Shown: positions 51,962 through 61,138 of the stretch, one piece after another | How positions within the stretch are numbered: the first letter of the stretch is position 1 | How the letters are laid out: every line of letters begins with the position of its first letter | Assembly (NCBI GenBank): GCA_003248315.1 | Contig: QKWM01000002.1 | Location: 245,333 to 309,332 of the forward strand | Source: Streptomyces sp. SW4 | Lineage (GTDB): Bacteria > Actinomycetota > Actinomycetes > Streptomycetales > Streptomycetaceae | DNA length: 64,000 nucleotides | Reading direction: 5' to 3' | The notes under the pieces: generated by a model | Databases searched by the model: none | Told to the model about the DNA's origin: nothing | What the model saw: only the letters and a program-made list of their open reading frames with translations | Translations under genes and position numbers: made by a program

Positions 51962-52577
51962 CCCCCGTCAGCGACCCAAGCGACTGAGCAACGGGGACAG
52001 ACTAGCGAAGCGTGTGGGCAGCGAGCGGCCCATGAGACGACAAACCTTGTCCTGGTCTCGACCACCGGTGAACAGCCCGTTCCGGGGCCAGCGACCGAAA
52101 CAGAGGCCGCCCAGCGACCGAAGCGTCTTCGGTCGCTTCTCCGTCGCCCCGCAAAGCCCCAGGTCAGAGACGTGAGACTCCAGAATCAGCGACTGAAGCG
52201 ACTCAAGGTCTCTATATATGACGCACACACGCGCACGCACACACGCGCGCCAATGTCTTCATATACCCGGACCTTGAGTCGCTTCGGTCGCTGATCTCTT
52301 CAGGACACCGCTCTGACCTGCGCGTTCTCCTCAGCGACCGACAGCGACCGACATCCCCTTCGGTCGCTCCTCTTCGGTCGCTGCCCGCTCCGCCCGGCCG
52401 GGCCCCGGTCCCGGAACCCGCCGACGCATGTCCCGCCCTCCCGCCGGACAGCGACTCAAGCGACCCTGCAGCGAACATCCAGACCGGCCCTCCCCTCCCC
52501 CGCCGACGGTTCGGGTCTGTCCCGCGCAGAGTCGCTTGGGTCGCTTGAGTAGCTGTGCCCGTGTCCGTCCCGGTCGG
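51962..52577. other. Candidate replication origin: iteron-rich, gene-free region
   Basis: 616 bp without a gene between parB and the prim-pol operon. It is packed with copies, in both orientations, of an iteron built from AGCGAC(C/T)GAAGCGAC, at about 51969, 52089, 52112, 52187, 52276, 52332, 52341, 52362, 52449 and 52527. A 25-bp near-perfect inverted repeat (52185–52209 and 52271–52295) brackets a 60-bp stretch with CTATATATGA and CA/CG dinucleotide runs, the least stable DNA of the region. Iterons plus an unwinding element next to replication genes are the usual layout of a plasmid origin. Confidence 0.75.
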
Positions 52578-53924
52578 TCACCGACCGGCGGCGTCGCCCA
52601 CCGCGTTCCGCTTGCGCTGGTGTTCGTTGAGAATGCTCAGCATCTTGTCGAACTCCACATCGCTCATCTTGTGGATGAGATGCCGGGCGAGGAACGCCCC
52701 GTCGTCGTACGGGAGTTTCCGCGGCCCGCGGGCCTCGCTCGCCGCCGGCCCGGCCCCGGCCGGGACGCTGTCGGCACGCGGTTCGGGGACGGTCTCGCGC
52801 GGTTCCGGGGCGGTCTCGCGGGGTTCGGGAACCGTCTCGCGCGGCTCGGCGGCGGTCTCCCGCGGCTGCCGAACCGTCTCGGAACGCGGGTCGGCCGACT
52901 CGCCGGCCGACCGGGAATCCGCCGGCCGGGTCCCGGCCGACAGGCTCTGCGCGCCACGGTCACTGATTACGCCGTAATCACTCCCGGCGTCGACCGCCCG
53001 CTCCCCGCGGGCTCCGCCATGGACTCCGCCACGGAAGCCGGCGCGGAAGCCCCTGTGGGGGCCACCCTGGGGCCGCCGTGGGAGCCGATCCCCACCACTC
53101 CCCTGCGTCGGGCCACTCCCCTGCGGCACAGCGCCCGCCTCCGCCGGGTCAGCTCCCTGCGCGGAGCCGGCCGCCTCCGCCGCCTTGCGCTGCTTGGCCG
53201 CGTGCTTCTCCGCCTCCTTGCGCGCCCGCTCGGCCTTCAACTCCTCCAGGGCGGCGACCTGTTCCTCCGGCGGCCGGTTGCCCACGGCCCGCAGCAGGTC
53301 GATGGGCTCTTCCCCGATACGGGCCTGGAGCTCGGGCGTGAGGTTGAGCAGCGCGAGCCGCTGCGACACCCACCCCTGGGACCGGTGAAGCCTTTTGGCC
53401 AGGGCCCGTTGACTGCCGTGGATGGCCAGCAGTCGCTGCAGGGCCCGTGCCTCGTCGAGCTCTTCGAGGTCCTGGCGGTGGATGTTGGCGACGAGCGCCG
53501 ACTCGAGCAGTTCCTCGGACGACGTTCCCTGGTCGTCGCTGACCATCACCTTGATGGTGGCGAGGCCCGCCTCCCGGGCCGCCGCGAGCCGGCTGCTGCC
53601 GTCGATGACGACATGTGTGGTGTCCGGCTCCAGGTCGGCTTCACGGTCCGGGTTGGCCCTCACATAGGCATCCCGGTTCATCACCGTGATCGCCTGCTTC
53701 TGACCGTGGGTTTTCAGGCTTCCCGCGAGGTCGGTGAGATCACCGAGGCTGGACCGGGGGTTGTCGGGGTTGGGGCTGATCCGGTGCGGAGGAAGCTCCG
53801 ACGGCGGAGCCACGCCGTCGGTGGGGACGCCGGTGGCCGCCGCGACGGCCTGCCGGCGGGCGCTGACGGGCCGGACTCCCCCACCGAAACGACCGGCACC
53901 CAGCTGATTGGCCTTGCTGCTCAC
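52578..53924 (-). CDS. parB: ParB-family partition protein
   Basis: Intact 448-residue protein. ParB/Spo0J N-terminal domain (PHRISPNPDNPRSSL; VVIDGSSRLAAAREAGL in the nucleotide-binding box), then a helix-turn-helix (QRALAKRLHRSQGWVSQRLALL). A charged Ala/Lys coiled-coil-like stretch follows (LKAERARKEAEKHAAKQRKAAEAA). Then comes a long disordered region with a heptad-like PEPRETA/V repeat, and a C-terminal segment LARHLIHKMSDVEFDKMLSIL that may dimerise. The GTG at 53924 overlaps the parA stop (GTGA). Candidate binding sites are the GATTACG-N-CGTAATC palindromes, one of which lies inside this gene. Confidence 0.9.
   Translation of the reverse strand: MSSKANQLGAGRFGGGVRPVSARRQAVAAATGVPTDGVAPPSELPPHRISPNPDNPRSSLGDLTDLAGSLKTHGQKQAITVMNRDAYVRANPDREADLEPDTTHVVIDGSSRLAAAREAGLATIKVMVSDDQGTSSEELLESALVANIHRQDLEELDEARALQRLLAIHGSQRALAKRLHRSQGWVSQRLALLNLTPELQARIGEEPIDLLRAVGNRPPEEQVAALEELKAERARKEAEKHAAKQRKAAEAAGSAQGADPAEAGAVPQGSGPTQGSGGDRLPRRPQGGPHRGFRAGFRGGVHGGARGERAVDAGSDYGVISDRGAQSLSAGTRPADSRSAGESADPRSETVRQPRETAAEPRETVPEPRETAPEPRETVPEPRADSVPAGAGPAASEARGPRKLPYDDGAFLARHLIHKMSDVEFDKMLSILNEHQRKRNAVGDAAGR
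52964..52980. repeat. Candidate parS palindrome, copy 1 (inside parB)
   Basis: Core GATTACG-C-CGTAATC at 52965–52979, within the parB coding region. It is the same palindrome as the copies at 54339, 55297 and 55396. Confidence 0.75.
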
Positions 53925-55209
53925 AACACCTCCCGGGCCAGGGCGCGCATCCCGATCGACTGCTGCGACTTGGGCGCGTAGGACAGCAGCGGCTTCTTCA
54001 CGCGCACGGCTTCCTTCTGCTCCTTGAGGTCACCGATCAGCCCGACGACCCTCGGATCCTTTATGTCGACCCACCCCTGCAAGGAGGACGTCGCGATGTA
54101 ACCGCGCCGCGAGTCGTAGAGGTTGACGACGATGCCGAGGTAGTCGATGTCGACCTGGAGGTCGCCCCGAAGGTCGTCGATCTGCGTGGTGAGCAGCTCG
54201 TAGGCGTCGGCCGAGCTGTCCTCGGCCTGGACGACGATCAGCGCGCCGGACTGCCCGGGCTTCTCTCCGTCACGGCGCCGCCCGTAGTAGGCGGCGGCGT
54301 CCATGCTCAGTCCGAGGCTCGGCGGGCAGTCGACGATGATTACGTCGTAATCACTCTCCAGCGGCGCGAGTGCCCGTTCCAGCGCGGCTTCCCGGGCCCG
54401 CACCGCCGACAGGCGCACGTCGAGAAGGAACGCGTCGTTGCAGGCGGGCAGGAGGTGGAGCCGCCCCCGAAGGTCTCGTCGTCGATGGAGACGATCAGAT
54501 CCCGCAGGTCGCCCTTGGGGTCGCCCGCCATGTGGTTGGTGAGACTGTCGCCGTTCATGGGCAGGGGAGTGGCGCCCAGTTGGTTGGTGAGGTGGCACTG
54601 CGGGTCGAAGTCGACGAGCAGCACCTGTTGTCCGGGCCCCGGCAGGTTCTCGATGTCGAGCGGGTTGTTGTCCGGCTCCGCCTGCTCGTCCTGGACCTCG
54701 CTCGCCCGCAGCGCCTTGGTCAGGGCCTTGGCGACCCGCACGGGGTAGAGCGCGTTGGAGTCCTCGGCGAGGGCCTCGCCGAGCCCGGCGGTGATGGCCG
54801 TCTTGCCGACGCCGCCCTTCTGGTTGCAGACGATGATTCGGCGCGTGATCTCGGGCCGCGTGACGTCCGGAGCGGGGTTGGCGTCGAGCCACAACTGGAT
54901 GGACTGGGCGAGACCCTGAATCAGGGACACCCGGCGGTCTGCGGCGATCTGACGGAAGGTCTCCCACTGCCCGGGCGGCAGGAAGGTGGAGAACGAATCG
55001 GCACCGGAGGTGTCGACGGTCGCCGTGGCGGAGGCCAGGTTGCACCAGTCCCTGATGCTCTGCTCGACGGCGGTCTGGATCTCGATTCCGTGCTGAGCGG
55101 CTCTGACCTTGAGGCTCTGACGGAGCCAACCCGGCAGTTTGGAGACGACCTTCTCGCGGTCGCTGGAAGCAGCTGGCGAAGTCATGGAGGTAACCATACT
55201 AACGCCCAT
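53921..55209 (-). CDS. parA: ParA-family partition ATPase with N-terminal ribbon-helix-helix-like domain
   Basis: About 429 residues after one restored base near 54455. The first ~120 residues hold a likely DNA-binding segment (SKLPGWLRQSLKVRAAQHG … TAVEQSIRDW) and a second similar part (VSLIQGLAQSIQLWLD). The deviant Walker A is VCNQKGGVGKTAITA; Walker A' lies in VLLVDFDPQCHLTNQLG and Walker B in DVIIVDCPPSLGLSM. It would segregate the replicon with ParB. I chose ATG 55209 because it follows AAAGGA, although the spacing is short; ATGs at 55197 and 55185 are alternatives. Two palindromes sit 90–200 bp upstream, which suggests autoregulation at the partition site. Confidence 0.9.
54339..54353. 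repeat. Candidate parS palindrome, copy 2 (inside parA)
   Basis: Core GATTACG-T-CGTAATC, identical arms with T at the centre, in the segment encoding Walker B of ParA. Confidence 0.72.
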
Positions 55210-55289
55210 GATCCTTTGAGGCACCGACACGTTAGTTATCACTACTCATCTGCCGAAGGCCGTCTCTCCCGTACCCCCGGCGAACACCT

Positions 55290-55318
55290 GGAGGGTGATT
55301 ACGCCGTAATCACCCTCC
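55290..55318. repeat. Candidate parS palindrome, copy 3 (upstream of parA)
   Basis: The longest copy: 14-bp arms (GGAGGGTGATTACG) perfectly mirrored around a central C, giving a 29-bp palindrome 81 bp before the chosen parA start. Confidence 0.78.
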
Positions 55319-55392
55319 GGCAGAACGGCGCCTCTCCAGAGGGACACCAGGCCGGCCGCCGCCCCTCTCCTCGTCACCACGACCGCCCCTCA

Positions 55393-55413
55393 GGTGATTA
55401 CGCCGTAATCACC
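55393..55413. repeat. Candidate parS palindrome, copy 4 (upstream of parA)
   Basis: Arms GGTGATTACG mirrored around a central C (21 bp), 99 bp centre-to-centre from copy 3. The pair probably nucleates the partition complex and represses parAB. Confidence 0.78.
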
Positions 55414-55997
55414 CGCCGCCACCGATCCGCGCTCAGCCCTCCGGAAAACGTGGTGGCGATCCGTCCGTGGTTGCTGGAGACACACGCGCACCTGACCTTC
55501 TCCGTGCGGGCATCGTCGTGGCTGACTTTCGGTGGCGCGGGTCCAGAACGGGCCGGGGAACGGGCGAGCGTCATGGGATGAGGGACCGGGGAGTGCACCA
55601 GTGGGGAGTGGGGGAGTGAGGCAAAGGGAAAGCCGCAAGCGGACCTTGTCCCAGTAAGAGAGCACCCCGGCCCGAGACGCCGCTGACCTGCACATACGCC
55701 CGTTCCGACCCAGTTCCGCAGAACTGCCAGGCAGTTCCTGAGGACTGAGCACCACGATCCTACGAACGCCCTAGATTGACGTCACGTACATGTCTCGGCC
55801 GGTCCGCAGACCCCGGAAACCGGCGGAACGAGGGCTGGGGAGCCCTGCAGGAGGGCTCGACCGAGGTGCGCCGGACGGCAAGGAACACGTCCTCCAGGCG
55901 CGGTTGATTGACTTCCTGATCATGTACGTTAAGTTCATTTGGTCGGCCCCGAGGCCGTCTCTGTGATCACCGTCAAAGCCCATGCGCGGAGGGCCCT

Positions 55998-56450
55998 TTG
56001 GGAGCAGTACGCAGGCTGGTCGACGCCGACACCGGCGAGCCGGTCCGGTATGCGCCGTACGCCTTCTCCGGCAGGCACACCCAGGTCGACAAGGCGCGCG
56101 TGGAGGCGATCACCGAGTCCAAGGCCTTCACGCCCAGCCAGAAGTTCCTGGTCCTGTGGTGGATCGGCGTCTCGCCGGAGGGCATGGAGCCGCTGAGGGC
56201 GACCGGCGCGGACATCGCCAAGCGCGTGGGCATGTCCACGGATGCGGTGGGGAAGATCAACAGGAAGCTGGTCAAACACCGCATCCTGGTGGTGCGCGGA
56301 CGCATCGGTAACTACAACCTGTACCGCATCAGCCCTTACATTGCTTTCCATGGGACAGGGTTGGAGCAGCGCGAAGCGGTGAAGACGTGCAACCCGCCGG
56401 ACATCCCCGGTTTCGACGACAAGACCCCCGCACGGTGGGAGGCTCAGTGA
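55998..56450 (+). CDS. Winged-helix plasmid protein (replication-initiator-like)
   Basis: 150-residue protein. The TTG at 55998 follows GCGGAGGGCCC; no ATG or GTG fits. The middle forms a winged helix: SQKFLVLWWIGVSPEG, then ATGADIAKRVGMSTDAVGKINRKLVKHRIL, then a strand pair VVRGRIGNYNLYRISPYI. This pattern is shared by RepL-type plasmid initiators and MarR-like regulators. The stop overlaps the start of a second winged-helix gene (GTGA). It lies between parA and tap. I cannot tell initiator from regulator. Confidence 0.65.
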   Translation: MGAVRRLVDADTGEPVRYAPYAFSGRHTQVDKARVEAITESKAFTPSQKFLVLWWIGVSPEGMEPLRATGADIAKRVGMSTDAVGKINRKLVKHRILVVRGRIGNYNLYRISPYIAFHGTGLEQREAVKTCNPPDIPGFDDKTPARWEAQ

Positions 56451-56758
56451 CCAGCGACGACAAGCAGAAGAACCTGGATCTGCTCAAGGCCACGGTCGGC
56501 ATGACCGCCAACCAGCGTCTCGTCGTGATGCTGTACGCGCTGCACCCCACCGACCGATCCGGCGCCGTCCTGGAGACGGCCGCCAACCTCGCCAAGCTCG
56601 TCGGCATGGCCCCTCCCGTCTTCTCCCGCACCCGCAAGCAGGTCATCGAGGCCGGCTGGCTCGAGGAGACCGAGAAGATCGGCCACATCAGGTACTACCG
56701 GCTCGACCCCAAGCAACTGGGCGAGAACGTCGTCGTCCCGCTCCGCCGAGCAACCTGA
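56447..56758 (+). CDS. Small winged-helix protein, partner of the preceding gene
   Basis: 103 residues starting at GTG 56447, overlapping the previous stop. Helix-turn-helix: TANQRLVVMLYALHPTD, AANLAKLVGMAPPVFSRTRKQVIEAGWL, then the wing IGHIRYYRLDP. It looks like a shorter copy of the same fold as its neighbour, so the two may form a heterodimer. Intact. The basic end VVVPLRRAT may contact DNA. Confidence 0.65.
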   Translation: MTSDDKQKNLDLLKATVGMTANQRLVVMLYALHPTDRSGAVLETAANLAKLVGMAPPVFSRTRKQVIEAGWLEETEKIGHIRYYRLDPKQLGENVVVPLRRAT

Positions 56759-56780
56759 CACGTCCTGGGAGTCGCCCCTC

Positions 56781-56798
56781 ATTGACGTCAGGTACATG
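56781..56798. repeat. Second copy of the ATTGACGTCA(C/G)GTACATG element
   Basis: 18 bp that differ at one position from 55775–55792. The two copies flank the winged-helix gene pair, one before it and one between it and tap. Possible operator of those proteins. Confidence 0.6.
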
Positions 56799-56954
56799 AG
56801 GGACGTTCCCCAGGACGCCCTCGATGCCCACGGAAACAGTCCCGCGGCCCTGAGCCGTGCCCGGCCGGCCCACCACCCGCCGCGCCCCGGCACACCCACG
56901 CGGCACCCGCAAGGCCACCCGGCCTCCCACGCACCGAAGACCACGCCCCCGCCC

Positions 56955-57027
56955 CTGACCCTGACCCTGACCCTGACCCGGCGCGTACGCTGAACGTACG
57001 CCGAATGTACGCTCCCGGTACGTTCCT
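56955..57027 (+). promoter_or_regulatory. Repeats upstream of tap: (CTGACC)n and four 11-bp GTACG repeats
   Basis: About four tandem CTGACC units (56955–56979) are followed by four 11-bp direct repeats with the core GTACG at 56984, 56995, 57006 and 57017. They end 28 bp before the tap ATG, so they probably bind a regulator, possibly Tap itself through its N-terminal HTH. Confidence 0.6.
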
Positions 57028-57054
57028 GCGATAGCGTCGCCGTCGGGAGGTGCC

Positions 57055-59174
57055 ATGTCGGAGTTGTTCGAAGCGGTCGACGCGCTGGTCGCGTCCCGCG
57101 CCCCGCTGCCGCCGCCGGGGAGCGCAAGCGGCTGCGGAAGGCCCACGGCCTGACGGTCGACGAGGTCGCCACGGCACTGCGCGTACGCCGCGCCACGGTG
57201 AGCGGCTGGGAGTCCGGCAAGACGGAACCGCGCCCGCCCGAGCGCGACGCCTACGCCCGCCTCCTCGACAAACTCGCCGAGCTGTACCCGTCCGACACCC
57301 CACCGGACGAGCCCGCTCCACCCCCGGCCCCGGACCAGCCGGCACCCTCCGCCGAAACTCCCAGCACAGACCGGCCCACCCCCGCCGAGAACACGCCGCC
57401 CCCGCCCCGGTCGGCCCCGTCCGCCCCCGCCCCTTCCCCGGAGACGGCCACCCGCTTCGAGAACGGCCCCCTCGCCGTCATCCACGCCGACGACGGCCAG
57501 GTCCTCGCGTACTGCGTCGGCGGCCTGGTCCTCGACGTACCGGCCAAGTCGATCCCCGCCCTGGTCGACTGGACGCTCACGGAAGCCAGGCTCGGCCAGC
57601 CGCGGCTCTCCGGGCCCGGCAAGGACGCCGACCCCCTGCTCGTCCTGACCGAGTCCGCATGCGAGCGCTACGGCCTGCCCGTGCACCTGACCGACGCCGA
57701 ACGCCTCGCCGGCCGCCTGCCGGACGACCACAAGGTCGTCAAGCAGCTGGCGCGCGCCGACTGGAAACTCACCCAGCGCGGATTCGGCCCCTGGGCCCGC
57801 ATCTACCGCCCGGCCCGAGGCTCGGAACGCACCTGCGTACAGCTGTGCATCCCGTCGTGGAACGCACTCGACACCCGCCACTGGGCGGACGCCGCCCAGC
57901 TCCCTCCGGCCGACCTCGCCCGCGTCCTCGGCACCTACGCGGCCCGCGTGATGACCCCTCGGGGCTCGACCGCCGTGACGGGCCTCGAACTGATGACGGC
58001 CCTGCACCCCCCGACCCGCGCCTCCGAACCGGACGAGAACGGAAAGCGGCACAGCGAGCCCAACCCGGGCTCGCTCGGCACGGAGCCGGTGGACTGCGCC
58101 CCCTGCGAGGCCCCGGACGGCCACCCGCTCCTCGCCGACCTCCCGCGCTTCCACCGCCGTACCCCGGCGGAGGTCCTGATGGAGGAGGCGTACGACTGGG
58201 CGCGCCCGCTCACCGACGAGGAGTGCACCCGCCGCTACCTCGTCGGCATCGACGTCAACATGGCCTTCGCCGCGGGAGCCAACGGCCTGATCGTCGGCCT
58301 CGGCGCACCCACCCACGTCAAGCGACCGGCCTTCGACCCGAAACTTCCCGGCTCCTGGCTGGTCGACCTCTCCCACGTCGACCTCGCCCGCGTGCGGCTG
58401 GGCAAGGAGTGGACCCGGCTGGAGGCCGACCTGCTGCCCAGCCCGTTCACCCCGACCGGCGGCCGGCCCGAGGGCCCGGCCTGGTACGCCACCCCCACTG
58501 TCGCCTACGCGGCGGAACTCGGCTACGAGGTACGCCCGCTGGAGGCGTACGTCCGCTACGACAACGGCCGCTACCTCGACGCCTGGTACAACCGGCTGCG
58601 CGACGCCTACGTGGCGACGATGGCCGACCTGGGCGTACCCGCCACGGCGGACCCGGAGGAGTTCCTCGCGGCGATGGACGGCTACAAGGACCGCGACCCC
58701 GACATGGCCATCGTCGTATCGGCGATCAAGGCCACCGTGAAGGGCGGCATCGGGAAACTGCGCGAGCGGCCACGAGGCGAGGGCTGGAAGCCCGGCCGCC
58801 CCTGGCGAGCATTGTCCCGGCCGACATGGCGCCCGGACATCCGCGCCGCCGTCATCTCCCGCACCCGGATCAACATGCACCGCAAGCTGGTCAAGCACGC
58901 GGCGTTCACCGGCCAGTACCCGGTCGCCGTCCTCTCCGACTGCGCCGTGTACGCGGCCGACGGGCCCTCTCCGCTCGACTTCCTGCCGTACCGGGACGGC
59001 AAGCCGCTGCCCGGCGGCTGGCGCCTGGGAGTCTCACCGGGCATGGTCAAGCACGAGGGCACCCAGACCGTGCTGTGGGGCGAAGGCGTGCGCGAACAGT
59101 TCGACGCCCCGGAACTCAACCTCGCCCGCTACATCAAGACCGGCGAGGTCACCAACCAGGACGACGGGGAGTAG
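57055..59174 (+). CDS. tap: Telomere-binding protein Tap
   Basis: 706 residues after one restored base near 57115. An N-terminal XRE-type helix-turn-helix (LRKAHGLTVDEVATALRVRRATVSGWESGKTEP) is followed by a Pro-rich linker. The large C-terminal region (RYLVGIDVNMAFAAGANGLIVGLG … IKATVKGGIGKLRERPRG … RTRINMHRKLVKHA) is the conserved Tap part. In Streptomyces linear replicons Tap binds the single-stranded 3' telomere overhang and recruits the terminal protein. The ATG at 57055 follows CGGGAGGTGCC. The terminal protein gene starts 6 bp later, the usual tap–tpg operon. It proves that the window comes from a linear replicon or carries its telomere system. Confidence 0.9.
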
Positions 59175-59180
59175 CGGCTC

Positions 59181-59737
59181 ATGAGCCTGTTCGGGGACGG
59201 CCTGGAAAGGGCGGTGGAGCGCTCCTTCACCCGCCCCATCCCGAAATCGGCCGGCGCGCAGATGCGGTACCTGGTCAAGCAGCTGAAGGGCACCCGCCCC
59301 GTCGCCGAGCTGCTCCGCATCTCCCAGCGCACCGTCGAACGGTACGTCAGGAACCAGATCCGCACCCCCCGCCCGGACCTCGCCGCCCGCTTGCAGACGG
59401 AGGTCACCAGGCGCTGGCAGCCCCAGGTCCGGGCCCGCGCCAGGCAGCGCGCGGCGACCACCGACGGCATCGTCATCGACACCCGCGCCAGAATCGGCTA
59501 CACGGCCCCGTAGGCACCACGGACGACGCCCGCCTCCGCCACCTCACGGTCGCCCTGCCTCCCCACTACGCGGCCCGCCTCTTCGATGCACAGCAACAGG
59601 GCGCCGGAGACCAGCTCTTGCAGGAGATCACGGCCGAAGCCCTCCGAGAGGTGTACTTCCAGGACGGCGGCCGCCGCGCCGGAAGCCTGGAACAAGTCCG
59701 TTTCACCGAAGTCGAACACGTCGACTTCGAGCTGTAG
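59181..59737 (+). CDS. tpg: Telomere terminal protein Tpg
   Basis: 185 residues after one restored base near 59510. N-terminal part: LFGDGLERAVERSFTRPIPKSAG and LLRISQRTVERYVRNQIRTPRPDLA with a helix-turn-helix. C-terminal part: RLRHLTVALPPHYAARLFDAQQ … FTEVEHVDFEL. Both are the pattern of Streptomyces Tpg (about 184 residues), which is covalently attached to the 5' ends and primes end patching. It follows tap by 6 bp. Without the repair the protein would stop at residue 110, losing a region conserved in the family. Confidence 0.9.
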
Positions 59738-59740
59738 CCC

Positions 59741-60399
59741 CTGCCCACCCCCCTCCCTGGCACCACCCCCTGCCCACCCCACCCCTCCACATGAACAGAT
59801 CAGCGTGGCTGAGCCGAGCGGGTGGTGCAGGTACCTCCGCTCCTCCGTGGGCGACAACCACGCCGTAGGGGTTGCCTTTCTGGGTACAGGTCAGTGAGGG
59901 GCAGTCAGAACCCGGGCGTACGTGAGCAGATGGGACGGTCCGCCTGGGCGCGCCTCTTTATTAAGAGGGCGAGCCGCCCGCAAGCCTTTGACCTGCGCTT
60001 TTGCGAGGACCATGTTGTCCTGGGGAGCACATTTGGCACCCCGAAATGTCAATCTGGCGGTCACATTCGAGGTCAGAACTCAAGCTGTGCTTGATTTTTC
60101 GCAGAGCCCGCCCCGCCTCGCAACACCGCAGGTCACAGCCCTGCCGCCGCGCCGCGGACACGCCGCCCGAGCCGCTGAGCATACGCTTGGATGTGTCATG
60201 ATGGCGGCACACTAAATCAAGCTGTGCTTGAGTTCCGCCTCAGAAATCGAAAGTGAATCAAGCTACGGTTGACTTTTGAGCCACCCCGGAGCCGGAAGCC
60301 GCCACGAGCCGCCGACCCGGCGCGCCACCTGTGGAAAAGACAAGCCCTGCTTGATTTTTGGGCTAGTCTCTGGACCGCCTGAGTATCAAAGGAGGTCCT
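59741..60399 (+). promoter_or_regulatory. Gene-free region with four TCAAGC-N3-GCTTGA operators
   Basis: 659 bp without a gene. Inverted repeats TCAAGC-TGT-GCTTGA lie at 60080–60094 and 60217–60231. Variants are at 60258–60272 (right arm GGTTGA) and 60340–60354 (left arm ACAAGC), usually followed by a T run. The last ends 45 bp before the start of the next gene, which also has a near-perfect ribosome site (AAAGGAGGTCC). They look like operators or iterons for the winged-helix proteins encoded downstream. Confidence 0.65.
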
Positions 60400-61090
60400 G
60401 TGACAGCCGATCCACCAGCACGCCGACGGCCCCGAGCCGTCCCCGACGCCACATCGAGCGACGCGGGCTTCGACGACCTCCTCCAGGTCCTCGGAGAGCA
60501 ACTCGGAGAAGCCACCCAGAGCGCCGACCCCCGCAGCCGCCGCAAACTCAAGAACGTCACCTTCGAGTACGAGCCCGACCACACCGCCGTCCACGACATG
60601 GCCGGCGACGCGGGCTACAGCCTGGCCTCCAACTGGTTCACCCAGCTCCTGGCCCAGCTCGCCGTCGCCAACTCCATCACCAAGTCCCAGCTGTGCGTGT
60701 TCCTCTACGTCGCCGGGGACAGCAACGCGGCACCGGCGTCGCCCAGTACACCCAGCAGGAGATCACCGACGGCCTCAACAGGCTGGCCGCACAGAAGGGC
60801 GGCAAGCGCATCACGCGCTCCACCGTCAACCGCGCCATCAAGGCCCTGGTCGGCTACAAGTGGATCGAGCAGCTGGGCAACGGCATGATCCAGCTCAACG
60901 TCCGCCTGTGGTTCCACGGCAACAGCAACGCCCAGCACGCCATCCTGGAGAAGCTCGCCGCCCAGCACGACCGCGACCCCGAGGCCTTCCCCACGGCATC
61001 GGCCCCGACGCCCACCAGGAGGAGCTGGACCTCGACTTCACCGAGCAGCGGCAGCACCCGGGCTACGGAACGGGAAGGCGTACAGGGTGA
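60400..61090 (+). CDS. Winged-helix plasmid replication/regulatory protein (RepL-like)
   Basis: About 230 residues after two restored bases (near 60728 and 61005). After a basic N-terminus (ARRRPRAVP) come LASNWFTQLLAQLAVANSITKSQ, YTQQEITDGLNRLAAQ, GKRITRSTVNRAIKALVGYKWI and a wing MIQLNVRLWFHGNSNAQH: a winged helix with the layout of RepL-type initiators. The GTG at 60400 follows AAAGGAGGTCC. Four inverted repeats upstream may be its binding sites. Its tail is acidic (EELDLDFTEQ). It forms a second pair with the gene at 61139, mirroring the pair at 56 kb on the other side of tap–tpg. Confidence 0.65.
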
Positions 61091-61138
61091 TACACAACCA
61101 CCAAGCACTCCGCCCACCGGCACGAGGAAGGGATACCG

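Larger units (their letters stand above)
55210..55997. other. Gene-poor region upstream of parA
   Basis: 788 bp with no convincing gene. Besides the two long palindromes it contains ATTGACGTCACGTACATG at 55775–55792, repeated with one change at 56781, and a looser relative at 55907. These probably drive or regulate the winged-helix gene pair that follows. Short open frames here lack family features. Confidence 0.55.

Noticed and set aside
51962..52577. CRISPR array
   Set aside because: The repeats are short, occur in both orientations and have irregular spacing without uniform spacers. There are no cas genes; iterons explain them.
55390..55755. Small gene on the minus strand upstream of parA
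   Set aside because: It spans the candidate parS palindromes, has no ribosome site and shows no protein-family pattern.
56955..56979. Telomeric repeat (CTGACC)n
   Set aside because: Streptomyces telomeres are palindromic hairpin-forming ends, not short tandem repeats, and this stretch is internal and directly upstream of tap.
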